Assembly: GCF_900107765.1 (NCBI RefSeq)
Contig: NZ_FNQY01000006.1
Span: 124,001-188,000 of the forward strand
Reading direction: 5' to 3'
DNA: 64,000 nt
From: Arachidicoccus rhizosphaerae
GTDB lineage: Bacteria > Bacteroidota > Bacteroidia > Chitinophagales > Chitinophagaceae
The translations under genes were made by a program, and so were the position numbers. The notes below the pieces were generated by a model. That model saw nothing but the letters and a program-made list of their open reading frames with translations, made no database searches and was not told where the DNA came from. How positions within the stretch are numbered: position 1 is the first letter of the stretch; every line of letters begins with the position of its first letter. Positions 1-9,741 of the stretch are shown here, one piece after another.

Positions 1-39
1 TGGAAGGCCTGCTTTCCTATAACCTATATTTTAGAAAAG

Positions 40-1242
40 ATGGATAACACGGTTAGACTCTGGACCTTGCTTAGCAAACAAAAGCATGATGCACTTTCAG
101 ATGAAGAGCTACTGGAATTGGAAGATTTGCGTTCCAATCCGGACAATCAAAAGGCACTTGCTTCTTACGCCAAATTGGAATCCTACTGGGATAAGGTTCG
201 TATGGATCATTCCGAAGACCTGTCCGCCTTCTGGCAAAAACAAAAAGAAAGGCTTGGATATGAGGATCAGACTCAAAATGAGCAGCCACCTGATAGCCGG
301 ACGCCGGATAGCAATACGTTATTTGTAGCGGCTTCTTCTAAATGGTATAAAAGGAAATCCTTTGCACTGGGTACTGCGGCGGTATTGCTGATTTTAATAG
401 GCTTAGGTCTTGTTTTTAAATTTCAGTCTGCCCCTGACACCGGAAATCAGCAAGGGGATACCGTGATTGTTGCCCACAATGGAGCGCAAAGGCAGGTGAC
501 TTTGCCCGATGGCAGTAAAGTATGGCTGAACAGTGGCAGCGAACTCTCTTATAATAAATACTTTGCCGGGGCGCCCATTAAAGAAATCACCCTCACAGGA
601 GAGGCATTTTTTGATATTAAGCACGACCCGAACCGGACTTTTATTATCCATACCAGGTATATGGATATCAAAGACTTAGGTACGCGTTTTAATGTCAAAG
701 CCTATGACGACGAGGATAATATGGAAACCAGCCTGATTAACGGCTCCGTAGAAGTCTATCCTAAAAATCATCCGGAACAGATGATCCGCTTAAAGCCCAA
801 TGAAAAAATTGTTATCAATACCAGGGCCTTGCAAAACGGACAGTTTAAAAAAGGGCAGATGTCGGGACAGGAACCGTTGCATCTGGATTCAATTCAGGCG
901 CTAATCAAGGCTTCCGGCGGCGCAGCTAAGCTGAACGCCGGCCTGGCAGCCGTTTATATAACCACCTTAAAACCTCAGATTAAAACCCAGGGTGATTCTA
1001 CACTCATGGAGACAGCCTGGATGCAGCATCAGCTGGCCTTTAGCGGTGAACCTTTTACCGCTTTAGTCCGCAATCTGGAAAGGTGGTATGATGTACAGAT
1101 TAAGATAACGAACCCGGAAGTGGGTCGCTATATATTTACCGGAATCTTTAAAGAAGAAAGTCTGGACCAGGCACTTAAGGAATTACAGATGATTCAGCCT
1201 TTCCAATATGAGATTCAGGGCCGCGAAGTACGGATATATTAA
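40..1242 (+). CDS. FecR-family anti-sigma factor
   Basis: A 400-residue inner-membrane anti-sigma factor. The N-terminal cytoplasmic part (residues 1-105) would hold an ECF sigma factor. One membrane helix lies at about 108-127. The periplasmic FecR domain is at about 145-245, with the family motif LPDGSKVWLNSGS. The C-terminal DUF4974/STN-like domain (about 330-400) normally contacts the signalling domain of the partner outer-membrane receptor. That partner is very likely the STN-containing SusC 245 bases downstream. The cognate sigma factor gene is not visible and probably lies just left of the window. The ATG is preceded by an A-rich Bacteroidota-type leader. Family assignment is secure; the glycan sensed is unknown. 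Confidence 0.93.
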   Translation: MDNTVRLWTLLSKQKHDALSDEELLELEDLRSNPDNQKALASYAKLESYWDKVRMDHSEDLSAFWQKQKERLGYEDQTQNEQPPDSRTPDSNTLFVAASSKWYKRKSFALGTAAVLLILIGLGLVFKFQSAPDTGNQQGDTVIVAHNGAQRQVTLPDGSKVWLNSGSELSYNKYFAGAPIKEITLTGEAFFDIKHDPNRTFIIHTRYMDIKDLGTRFNVKAYDDEDNMETSLINGSVEVYPKNHPEQMIRLKPNEKIVINTRALQNGQFKKGQMSGQEPLHLDSIQALIKASGGAAKLNAGLAAVYITTLKPQIKTQGDSTLMETAWMQHQLAFSGEPFTALVRNLERWYDVQIKITNPEVGRYIFTGIFKEESLDQALKELQMIQPFQYEIQGREVRIY

Positions 1243-1487
1243 CGAAAGAAAAGCCTTAAAAGAGCACCTGAGCATTTTTTAACCTGTAAACCTGTTTGAA
1301 AAAAATGAAAAAGCAACTGTGGCAGCAAGGTGTCGTGCCCTGATCAACCAAAATTTTATCTGTAAAAAAGTACGAGGAATGATTGGACCCATTCCCCGTA
1401 CAGACCTGGCAGCTGGAAACTGCCGGCTGTGGCGTCTTTAAAAAGACGGCCACCATTTTCAATTAACATTAAAAACTTATCGAAAGT
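1243..1487 (+). other. intergenic region between fecR and susC, with hairpins
   Basis: No gene is recognised here. The stretch can fold into local hairpins, for example GTACG-GGAATG pairing with CATTCC-CGTAC at about 1368-1399 and a GTCTTT/AAGAC stem near 1430-1452. It probably holds the susC promoter and 5' leader. No clear TAnnTTTG element was found. Confidence 0.3.
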
Positions 1488-4400
1488 ATGAAAAAATGTT
1501 CGTTTCATAGGGGGTATCCTATAGGGAAATCCCATCTAAAAGTTATTCTTTACATGAAGCTCAGCGTGTTTTTAATATTGGCCACTTGCCTTCAGGTGTC
1601 GGCTAAAACTTATTCCCAGAAAATTTCGGTCAAATTTAAAAATGCGACTATTAAAGAGGCTTTGTCCGATATTGAGCATAAAGCCAATTGCCGCTTCTTT
1701 TACAGTGATAATCAATTGCCTGAAAATACCCTTGTGAACCTAAAAGAAAAGGATATTCCATTAGAGGATCTGCTTGGTAACCTTTTTGCCGGTACCAGGC
1801 TTAATTATAAAATCCTGGATAACAGGGTGATTATTATTTCCCGGACCATGCAGGAAGCCCAGATCAAAAAAATATCCGGCACCATAAAAAATGAATCCGG
1901 TCAGCCGCTGTCCGGCGTTAGTGTCCAGATTAAGGGTTCCAATAAGGGAGCCATCAGCGATGATAATGGTGTTTTTAGCCTGGAGGTTCCCGATAATGCC
2001 GTTCTGGTCGTGAGTTATGTAGGTTATCAGACCCAGGAAGTTGCTGTAGAAGGTAAGACGGTTCTGGATATCGCCTTGCAGCCACTCCAGGGTTCCGGCT
2101 TGCAGGACCTGGTCGTAACGGCGCTCGGGGTAAAGCAAACCCAGAAATCATTATCTTATAATGTACAGAGTGTGAGCAGCGATCAGCTCAATACGGTGAA
2201 AACCGATAATATGATGAACTCCTTAAACGGGAAGGTTGCGGGTCTTACCATTTCTCCCAGTGCATCCGGTGTTGGAGGTTCCGCTAAAGTGATTTTACGA
2301 GGTAGTCGTTCTGCCAATGGGAACAATCAGCCTTTATATGTAATTGATGGGGTACCCATCACCAACTCCGCGAATGCCAACGGACAGCAAAACGGGACTT
2401 TTGGCGGCGGCCCAGACGGTGGCGATGGTATTTCTAACCTGAATCCGGAAGATATTGAAAGCATCTCTGTGTTGGAAGGTGCTTCCGCAGCCGCACTATA
2501 TGGTAGCCAGGCTCAGAACGGCGTTATTCTGATTACAACCAAAAAAGGGAAAGCGGGCCATGCGGTTATACAGGTAAACAGCAGCTACGCTATTGATCAT
2601 ATTGCCTATAAACCTGAGTTTCAAAATAGTTATGGCCCTACAGGCGGAACCGGGTTTCAGAGTTGGGGAGATAAGATCTCCGGGGGCGGCACAGATAATC
2701 TGGATTTATTTTACCAGAATGGCACCAACTGGACCAATTCCGTCAGTTTCTCCGCCGGTTCTGATAAAGCACAGACCTATATCTCTTATGCCAATACAAG
2801 TGCAAAGGGTACGGAGCCCGGAAATAAGCTTTCCCGCAACAATTTCAATTTAAGAGAAACAGGGCATTTTTTAAATGACAAACTGACCGTGGATGGTAAT
2901 TTTATGTTTGTCAATCAAAAAATCAATAATAGCCCCGCTCTAGGTTTATACCTGAACCCGTTAACAGGATTATATCTGTTCCCAAGAGGTGTGGATATCA
3001 CCCCTTATAAGACAGGATATCTGAATGCAGACGCAACCGGACAGGACAGACAAAACTGGCCTGATATAGAAGATATTATTCAAAATCCATGGTGGATCCT
3101 AAATAAGGATATAAGCGTAGCCAACAGAAACCGTATCATCTTAAGCGGCAATGTTAAGTACGACTTTACCAAATGGATGAATATTCAGTTAAGAGGTAAT
3201 GTGGACCGTACAACAGACCGTTTTGAAAATGACCGTTATTCCGGTACCAGTAAGGTGTTTGATGCTAACGGAAACGGGTATATGAATCTGAGTAATCAGA
3301 CCTTCACCCAGAAATACGGTGACGTAATTTTAACGATCAACGATCCCAATGACGCCGCTAAATTTAAAATAGGGGGTATTGTCGGAGCAAGTATTACGGA
3401 CCAGAAGCTGGATGGACTCAGCATAGCGGGAGAGTTGTCCACGCAGGATTTCTTTACGACCAGCAACATCATTGAAAGCCAGGCGGGAACTACGACCAAA
3501 ACGCTGGCTAAGACCATGCAGACCGTGCCCAGTCACAGTCAGCTGCAGTCCATTTTTGCCAATGCCAATTTATCTTATGATAACTGGGCTTTCTTAACGC
3601 TTACGGGCAGAAATGACTGGTCTTCCAACCTTTCATACACGCCAAACTTTTCCTATTTCTACCCCTCAGTTGGTTTGTCCCTGATTATCTCTCAGGTACT
3701 GCATATGCCAGCCTATGTGGATTATGGTAAAATCAGAGGTACCTTTGCCCAGGTCGGGAACACCGTTCCTCCTTACCTGACAAGGGTTCAGAATACACAA
3801 AATGCGGCCGGTCAGCTGCAGTTTAATACGGCGGCCGCCTTCACGGATCTTAAGCCTGAAAAAACCAATTCACTGGAATTTGGTACAGACTGGCGTTTCT
3901 TTAACGACCGCCTGAATCTGAGTGTTACCTATTATAAGACCAACACAAAAAATCAGTACATACCTATCGACGCTCCAATTTCTTCGTTGATCTCTACCGG
4001 TTATGTAAATGCAGGTAATATCCAGAATACGGGTATTGAGTTTACCATTAACGGAGATGTTATCAGAAATAAGAATTTTACCTGGAATACGGGATTTAAC
4101 GGATCTACCAATAAAAACACCATTGTGGATCTGGATTCCAAAGATGGAATTGATCAGTTTATATTAACCGGAAACGGCAACAATTCTTATCAGTCTATTT
4201 TGCAGAAAGGCGGCTCATATGGAGATATCTCCGGGGTAATCTTTAACAGAGATGATCAGGGCCGTATCATTTTCTCCGGTAGCGGAACAGATAGTGATCC
4301 ATACAGACCGGAGAGCAATGGATTCGGTTTTTTGGGTAATCCCAATCCGACCTTTCAACTGGGCTGGTCCAATAGTCTGACTTATAAGGACTTCTCTTTA

Positions 4401-4865
4401 AGCCTGCTGGTGGATGGTCGTTTCGGTGGGCAGGTGCTTTCCATGACGCAGATGCTGTTGGATCAGTACGGCGTATCCAAACAGACGGGTGATGCCAGGG
4501 ATTTAGGTTATGTGGCGGTAAATGGGGTAGATGGGTCTGGCAACGCGGTCTCAAAGGTGGACCCTGAGACCTGGTACGGAGCCATAGGAAGCAGATCCGG
4601 TATCTCAGAAGCTTATATTTACAGTGCGACAGTTGTCCGTTTAAGAGAAGCTTCTTTGGGATATAATTTCCCGATCAACAATAAAAACAGTTTTTTCCAT
4701 AGTATAAAAGCCTCTTTAATTGGCCGGAACTTAATCTACTTCTACAAAAAGGCGCCTTTTGATCCGGAACTGACTATGTCAACCGGCAACGGACTTTCCG
4801 GAGTAGATGTTTTCAATCAGCCCGCAACCCGTTATATGGGAATCAGCGTGAATCTAACCTTTTAA
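1488..4865 (+). CDS. SusC/RagA TonB-linked outer membrane protein with STN domain
   Basis: A 1125-residue SusC-type outer-membrane transporter that imports oligomers captured by the SusD next door, using TonB energy. Order of parts: long signal peptide ending near residue 40 (LQVSAKTYSQ), STN signalling domain at about 45-118, CarboxypepD_reg-like beta-sandwich at about 127-213, TonB plug at about 218-350 (YVIDGVPITN, SVLEGASAAALYGSQAQNG), then a 22-strand-type barrel ending in an aromatic residue (ISVNLTF). The STN domain implies transenvelope signalling through the FecR upstream. The start at MKKCSF is preferred over the later Met 23 because STN-type SusC proteins commonly begin with a similar extended signal. 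Substrate is unknown; the downstream GH43 hints at a plant-type polysaccharide. Confidence 0.95.
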   Translation: MKKCSFHRGYPIGKSHLKVILYMKLSVFLILATCLQVSAKTYSQKISVKFKNATIKEALSDIEHKANCRFFYSDNQLPENTLVNLKEKDIPLEDLLGNLFAGTRLNYKILDNRVIIISRTMQEAQIKKISGTIKNESGQPLSGVSVQIKGSNKGAISDDNGVFSLEVPDNAVLVVSYVGYQTQEVAVEGKTVLDIALQPLQGSGLQDLVVTALGVKQTQKSLSYNVQSVSSDQLNTVKTDNMMNSLNGKVAGLTISPSASGVGGSAKVILRGSRSANGNNQPLYVIDGVPITNSANANGQQNGTFGGGPDGGDGISNLNPEDIESISVLEGASAAALYGSQAQNGVILITTKKGKAGHAVIQVNSSYAIDHIAYKPEFQNSYGPTGGTGFQSWGDKISGGGTDNLDLFYQNGTNWTNSVSFSAGSDKAQTYISYANTSAKGTEPGNKLSRNNFNLRETGHFLNDKLTVDGNFMFVNQKINNSPALGLYLNPLTGLYLFPRGVDITPYKTGYLNADATGQDRQNWPDIEDIIQNPWWILNKDISVANRNRIILSGNVKYDFTKWMNIQLRGNVDRTTDRFENDRYSGTSKVFDANGNGYMNLSNQTFTQKYGDVILTINDPNDAAKFKIGGIVGASITDQKLDGLSIAGELSTQDFFTTSNIIESQAGTTTKTLAKTMQTVPSHSQLQSIFANANLSYDNWAFLTLTGRNDWSSNLSYTPNFSYFYPSVGLSLIISQVLHMPAYVDYGKIRGTFAQVGNTVPPYLTRVQNTQNAAGQLQFNTAAAFTDLKPEKTNSLEFGTDWRFFNDRLNLSVTYYKTNTKNQYIPIDAPISSLISTGYVNAGNIQNTGIEFTINGDVIRNKNFTWNTGFNGSTNKNTIVDLDSKDGIDQFILTGNGNNSYQSILQKGGSYGDISGVIFNRDDQGRIIFSGSGTDSDPYRPESNGFGFLGNPNPTFQLGWSNSLTYKDFSLSLLVDGRFGGQVLSMTQMLLDQYGVSKQTGDARDLGYVAVNGVDGSGNAVSKVDPETWYGAIGSRSGISEAYIYSATVVRLREASLGYNFPINNKNSFFHSIKASLIGRNLIYFYKKAPFDPELTMSTGNGLSGVDVFNQPATRYMGISVNLTF

Positions 4866-4898
4866 TGTCATTGGCTTAACAAGAAAAAATAATTGATC

Positions 4899-6506
4899 AT
4901 GAATTTACATACTAAAAATATTTTCAAGATAAAATACCCGGTTAAATCGTTATTGGTTTTATCCGGTCTTCTATTCGCATTCGGGTCCTGTACCAAGGAT
5001 TTTGAATCTTATAATACCAATCCCACTTCATTAAATGATGAGCAGACCTTGTCGATATTGACTACTGCATTTGGTCCCATAGAACAGGCCATATACAGCA
5101 ATTATCAGACAGCACAGAACCTGAGTGCAGATGCTTATAGTGGATATATGATGAGTCCGACTCCTTTTTCTGCCAACTACAACCTGAACTATGCCATGAC
5201 TGACAACTGGAACGTGAATGGGTTCAGAGACCCGTACACTCAGGTAATGGCACCAATTAAGAAAATCGCAGAGGCAGGAGCCAGAGAAAAACTGCCGGAA
5301 CTCTGGGGAGTGGCTTTATTAATACAAGTGGAAGCGATGGATAGAGTGACGGACCGGTTCGGCCCGATTCCTTATACACTGGCCGGCACTTCATTAAAAT
5401 CGGTGGCTTATGATGATCAGAAAACCGTTTACGAAACTTTCTTTAAACAAATAGACACCGCTGTTGCTAACCTGACCACCTATGTAGCGGCACATCCGGG
5501 TGAGTCATCACTAGGAGATGGCGACTTGATCTATGGAGGTGATTTTACTGAATGGATCAAGTTTGCCAATTCTCTTAGGTTGAGGCTTGCCATGCGTGTT
5601 TCTGTCGTTGACCCTGAATTGGCTAAGGAACAGGGAGAAAAGGCGCTGGCTCAATCAGAGGGCTTATTGTCTACTCCTGCTGATGATGCGGCTATCTCCC
5701 AGGGAGGTGGCAGAAATAATGACCTCTGGCAGATCACTGAATCCTGGGGAGACAACCGTTTAGGGGCTGCTCTGGGAACCTATCTGAATGGATATAATGA
5801 TCCAAGGCTGTCTGAATATGCAACACCGGCAACGGACGCAAAACTGGATGGCAAGTATATCGGGATCAGAATTGGGATTGCCATTAACGCCAAGGCAGAC
5901 TATGAAGGTTATGCGTCCCTTAACACCGGTAAAAATTTCACCCAGACTTCTGCACAGATGATCATGACGGCTGCCGAGTGCTGGTTTTTAAAGGCTGAAG
6001 CCGCGCTGAGAGGATGGACAGGCGCGGGTGATGTAAAGGAAGATTATGAAACGGGTATTCAGACTTCCATGGATCAGTGGGGCGTGGAGATTGGCAATTA
6101 TCTGAGTGATAACACATCCAAAGAAGCCGCCTACGAGGATCCTAAGAATGCTGCCAATAACAGCCCTGCACTAAGCACGATCACCATCAAATGGGATGGT
6201 GCTGCTTCTAAGGAAGTACAACTGGAAAGGATTATCACACAAAAATGGATTGCCATGTTCCCGGATGGCCAGGAAGCCTGGGCAGAATACCGCAGAACAG
6301 GTTATCCTAAACTCTTCCCGGTCGTACACAATAATAGTGGCGGCAAAATCAGTACAGAAGATCAGGTTCGCCGTATTCCTTATCCATCCATAGAGTACTC
6401 TACGGATAACGGAACGGCCGTTACGGATGCAGTGAAGAATTTACTGGGTGGTGAGGATAATGGTGGCACCAGACTTTGGTGGGACGTAAAAGGCACTAAT
6501 TTTTAA
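4899..6506 (+). CDS. SusD/RagB-family glycan-binding lipoprotein (SusD-like_2)
   Basis: A 535-residue surface lipoprotein that forms the lid of the SusC channel and binds the incoming glycan. The signal peptide ends in lipobox FGSC with the lipidated Cys followed by TKDFESYNTNPTS, typical of the SusD-like_2 subgroup. Alpha-helical TPR-type repeats follow, and the C-terminal half has the family segment MTAAECWFLKAEAALRGW. The ATG at 4899 is preferred to the in-frame TTG at 4893 because it follows an AAGAAAAAAT leader at normal spacing. It lies 33 bases after susC and is surely cotranscribed with it. Confidence 0.94.
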   Translation: MNLHTKNIFKIKYPVKSLLVLSGLLFAFGSCTKDFESYNTNPTSLNDEQTLSILTTAFGPIEQAIYSNYQTAQNLSADAYSGYMMSPTPFSANYNLNYAMTDNWNVNGFRDPYTQVMAPIKKIAEAGAREKLPELWGVALLIQVEAMDRVTDRFGPIPYTLAGTSLKSVAYDDQKTVYETFFKQIDTAVANLTTYVAAHPGESSLGDGDLIYGGDFTEWIKFANSLRLRLAMRVSVVDPELAKEQGEKALAQSEGLLSTPADDAAISQGGGRNNDLWQITESWGDNRLGAALGTYLNGYNDPRLSEYATPATDAKLDGKYIGIRIGIAINAKADYEGYASLNTGKNFTQTSAQMIMTAAECWFLKAEAALRGWTGAGDVKEDYETGIQTSMDQWGVEIGNYLSDNTSKEAAYEDPKNAANNSPALSTITIKWDGAASKEVQLERIITQKWIAMFPDGQEAWAEYRRTGYPKLFPVVHNNSGGKISTEDQVRRIPYPSIEYSTDNGTAVTDAVKNLLGGEDNGGTRLWWDVKGTNF

Positions 6507-6555
6507 AAACACCCCTGCAGCTATATAAAGAGGCAATTAGATCTGACCTCTCATT

Positions 6556-6587
6556 ACCGGCGGACTCATCCGTCGGTATTTTTTTTT
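6556..6587 (+). terminator. rho-independent terminator after susD
   Basis: A 9-bp stem (ACCGGCGGA pairing with TCCGTCGGT, one G-U) with a CTCA loop, followed by a run of T from 6579. It ends the fecR/susC/susD transcript. Confidence 0.85.
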
Positions 6588-6732
6588 GATTAAATTTCTG
6601 AATTTCCTGAGTCGCATTTATACCAATTAAATCAAGTCAACCGTTTTTCGGCATATTGACTGGTAAATAAAATTAGAAGGGTAGAACTGACGATTTATAG
6701 GAATGTTGGATGGAACAATCATAAATAAAGAT

Positions 6733-6740
6733 TATATTTG
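6733..6740 (+). promoter_or_regulatory. Bacteroidota -7 promoter element (TATATTTG)
   Basis: An exact TAnnTTTG match 34 bases before the isomerase start. A TTG at 6706-6708 could be the -33 element, although the 24-base spacer is longer than usual. Confidence 0.5.
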
Positions 6741-6774
6741 TTAGGCTTTCATTCAAAATCAAAAACTTCAACCT

Positions 6775-7719
6775 ATGGCTTTACTTACAAATGAACCCCG
6801 TCAGCTGCCCCGTCGTGATTTTTTAAAAAAGACTTTACTGGGAGGTGTGGCGATATTAATTGCCGGAAAACATGGCTTTGCCAGTTCTGTTTTTGTCCAG
6901 GCACGTCCGGATTCTAAAATTCATGGGGTACAAATTGGCGTTATTACCTATTCATATAGAGATATGCCAGGAGATATCCATCAGATTCTGAAATATGTAG
7001 TTGACAGTGGTATCAGTGCCATTGAACTGATGGGTGACGCGGTAGAAGAATTTGCCGGCAGACCAAATGACAGAAGCCAGGTTGCCGCCTGGAGGGCTTC
7101 GGTTTCCATGGACAAGTTTAAGGAAGTAGGCCAGATGTTTCATAAAGCGGGCATTCAGATTTATGCCTTTAAACCGGACGCCTTAGGTAGTCATAATAGC
7201 GATGAAGAAATCGTTTATGCAATGAATGCTGCCCGCGCCCTGGGGTCAAAAGTAGTAACGGTTGAACTGCCCGAAGATCCTAAACAGTCAGCCAGGCTGG
7301 GTAAACTGGGTGAAGCGAATAATATGTATATCGGATATCACGCCCATACGCAGGCAACAGATACTGCCTGGGATACAGCTCTTAGCCAATCCCGGTATAA
7401 TACCATGAATCTGGATTGCGGTCATTATATTGCCTCCGGACATGGCAATAATGCAGAAAGCCTGCTCGCCCTGATTCAAAAAAGACATGACAGGATTACT
7501 TCCTTACATATTAAAGACCGCAAAACCAAAGCTGACGGCGGACAGAATATGCCATGGGGTGAGGGAGACACGCCTATAAAGGAAATCCTGAATTTAATGC
7601 GTACTAAAAAGTATAAATTCCCTGCAACCATCGAACAGGAATATGATATTCCAACTGGTTCCAATGCGGTGCTGGAAGTGAAAAAGTGCCTGGATTACGC
7701 AAGAAAAGCACTTGGTTGA
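6775..7719 (+). CDS. sugar phosphate isomerase/epimerase-like TIM-barrel protein, Tat-exported
   Basis: A 314-residue member of the xylose-isomerase-like TIM-barrel superfamily (AP_endonuc_2 type). The twin-arginine motif RRDFLKK at residues 13-19 followed by a hydrophobic stretch predicts folded export to the periplasm. Barrel features seen: VQIGVITYSYRDMP, GISAIELMGD, YIGYHAHTQ, TMNLDCGHYIASG, SLHIKDRK and FPATIEQEYD. The His/Asp/Glu residues in these segments are the expected divalent-metal ligands. It has its own -7 element and lies between a SusC/D pair and a GH43 enzyme, so it probably acts on sugars released by that locus. Many such proteins in Bacteroidota are annotated only generically; the substrate is unknown. 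Confidence 0.85.
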   Translation: MALLTNEPRQLPRRDFLKKTLLGGVAILIAGKHGFASSVFVQARPDSKIHGVQIGVITYSYRDMPGDIHQILKYVVDSGISAIELMGDAVEEFAGRPNDRSQVAAWRASVSMDKFKEVGQMFHKAGIQIYAFKPDALGSHNSDEEIVYAMNAARALGSKVVTVELPEDPKQSARLGKLGEANNMYIGYHAHTQATDTAWDTALSQSRYNTMNLDCGHYIASGHGNNAESLLALIQKRHDRITSLHIKDRKTKADGGQNMPWGEGDTPIKEILNLMRTKKYKFPATIEQEYDIPTGSNAVLEVKKCLDYARKALG

Positions 7720-7919
7720 TTGAATGGGAATACCTATTTTATTGTAAGTGCTAAAGTGCCCGGTTTAGCAATGGACACAGTTTAGCATAACAACATCCTT
7801 CAATAGCGCGTTTTTCTAAAAAGTGTGCAATCGAATGCAATTATTAAATTTATTTTGTATTTTTAACCGAACAGATTTATTTTTTACTACGTATAATTCT
7901 TTAAAAAGTAGCATTTGAT

Positions 7920-9638
7920 ATGGCCTCTCCAATGAAACGCTGGATTGTAAAGACCGCTATTTTGAGTGGGATAATGTGCCTATGTTTAGGTGTATCTGCC
8001 CAAAATAAGCAACCCACAACCTGGATTAATCCGACCGCACTGAACTACCGCTTTAGTGAAAACGGTCTTGGATACCGGGAAGCCGCAGATCCCGTCGTAC
8101 ATTTGTTTAAAGGGCTTTACTATCTGTATGCTTCTAAGTCAGGAGGGTATTGGTATTCTGAGGATTTATGTAGCTGGCAATACAGGCCTTCGGTTACCTT
8201 GCCGGTGAAAGACTATGCACCGGCTGTCATGTCAATTAGAGATACTGTTTTTTATACCGCATCAGGCGGCACACACCAGATTTATTATAGCCTGGATCCA
8301 AGACTGGATGACTGGAAGGTCTATAACGCTCATTTTGCCTTGTCGGTTACAGATCCTGATTTGTTCCTAGATGATGATGGCCGGGTCTATTTTTATTATG
8401 GATGTTCCGATAAGGATCCTATTATGGGGGTAGAACTTAACCGGCACCATTTATTGGATACGATCGGTGTACCCCAGGTACTCATCCGGCATAATATAAA
8501 AGATCACGGGTGGGAATCTCCTGCAGAGGACAATTTAGAAAGAGTAAATGGCTGGAACGAAGGGCCATGGATGACAAAATATAATGGTAAGTATTATTTA
8601 CAATACGCTTCTCCGGGGACACAGTTTAAAGTGTATGCGGATGGAGTCTACGAATCAGATCGGCCTTTAGGGCCTTTTACCTATATGGAGAACAGTCCTT
8701 TTTCCTATAAGCCAAAAGGGTTTATCGGAGGAGCCGGACACGGCGCTACCTTTAAAGATAAATATGGAAATTACTGGCATATTGCTACCATGAGTATTTC
8801 TGTTCGACATATGTTTGAAAGAAGACTGGGTATTTTTCCTGCATTTTTTGACAAGTCCGGATTATTACATTGCGTAACGGGTTTTGGAGATTATCCTCAA
8901 AAAAAGGTAACAGGAAAAATTGATTTTGAACATACCAGTATATTTACCGGTTGGATGTTACTCTCCTATCATAAGAAGGTGATGGCATCCTCTTCATTGC
9001 CTGACCATGGACCGGAACTTGCTGTGAATGAAGATATCCGCAACTGGTGGAGTGCGGCAAGCGGTAAAAAGGGAGAGTGGCTCTCCATGGACCTTGGACA
9101 TATAAGCAAGGTGCAGGCGATTCAGATAAATTTTGCGGATCAGGATGCTAATTTAAAGGATACAGATCGTGTGGAACCTTATAGATATCAGATTGAAGGC
9201 TCCAAAGATGGTACAACCTGGCAATTGTTAGCAGATAAAAGCAACAACCAAAAAGATCTGGTAGATGATTATATTGAACTGAGTTATCCCCAAGATATAC
9301 GCTATCTTAAAATAACAAATATCGGTGTGCCAGCAGGTAAATTTTCTGTTTCCGGGTTTCGGGTTTTTGGTACTACAAAAGGAAAGAAGCCGGACCCGGT
9401 GAAGGATATTAGCGTATTGAGAAATACAGGAGATTTAAGAAGTGCTGTTCTCAGTTGGACGCCTTCAAAGGGTGCAACGGGCTACCTGGTTAAATATGGA
9501 ATTGCTCCTGGCATTTTATTTCATTCGGCAATAGTGTATGGCGAACATCAACTGGAACTTAATGGTCTTAATACCTCTGCAACTTATTATTTTAAAGTAG
9601 ATGCCTTTAATGAATCAGGGGTGACAGATGGTAAGTAA
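7920..9638 (+). CDS. secreted GH43 glycosidase with F5/8-type C domain and fibronectin III domain
   Basis: A 572-residue exported glycosidase. The signal peptide ends at SAQ (residue 28). The five-bladed propeller of family GH43 covers about 40-330, with candidate catalytic Asp57 (REAADPV), Asp145 or Asp147 (TDPDLF) and Glu214 (NEGPW). An F5/8-type C (discoidin) carbohydrate-binding domain follows at about 350-465 (LAVNEDIRNWWSA, LSMDLGHISKVQAIQI), then a FN3 domain at about 475-572. GH43 enzymes cleave arabinan or xylan side chains and, in some subfamilies, galactans. The ATG at 7920 gives residues MASP before a second Met; either could start. It is the only glycosidase in the first locus and probably supplies the SusC/D pair upstream. 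Confidence 0.88.
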   Translation: MASPMKRWIVKTAILSGIMCLCLGVSAQNKQPTTWINPTALNYRFSENGLGYREAADPVVHLFKGLYYLYASKSGGYWYSEDLCSWQYRPSVTLPVKDYAPAVMSIRDTVFYTASGGTHQIYYSLDPRLDDWKVYNAHFALSVTDPDLFLDDDGRVYFYYGCSDKDPIMGVELNRHHLLDTIGVPQVLIRHNIKDHGWESPAEDNLERVNGWNEGPWMTKYNGKYYLQYASPGTQFKVYADGVYESDRPLGPFTYMENSPFSYKPKGFIGGAGHGATFKDKYGNYWHIATMSISVRHMFERRLGIFPAFFDKSGLLHCVTGFGDYPQKKVTGKIDFEHTSIFTGWMLLSYHKKVMASSSLPDHGPELAVNEDIRNWWSAASGKKGEWLSMDLGHISKVQAIQINFADQDANLKDTDRVEPYRYQIEGSKDGTTWQLLADKSNNQKDLVDDYIELSYPQDIRYLKITNIGVPAGKFSVSGFRVFGTTKGKKPDPVKDISVLRNTGDLRSAVLSWTPSKGATGYLVKYGIAPGILFHSAIVYGEHQLELNGLNTSATYYFKVDAFNESGVTDGK

Positions 9639-9741
9639 GAGTATGTAAGGAGGTCTTTAGGGCGGATTTTTTATTGAACTAAAAATATATGGGGCCCTTC
9701 ATATCCTTAATGATATTTTCAATAAAAGAATTCAAGAATAT

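Noticed and set aside
1304-1342. Twelve-codon frame (ATG to TGA) between fecR and susC as a leader peptide
   Set aside because: Too short, without a ribosome site I could support or any sign of attenuation.
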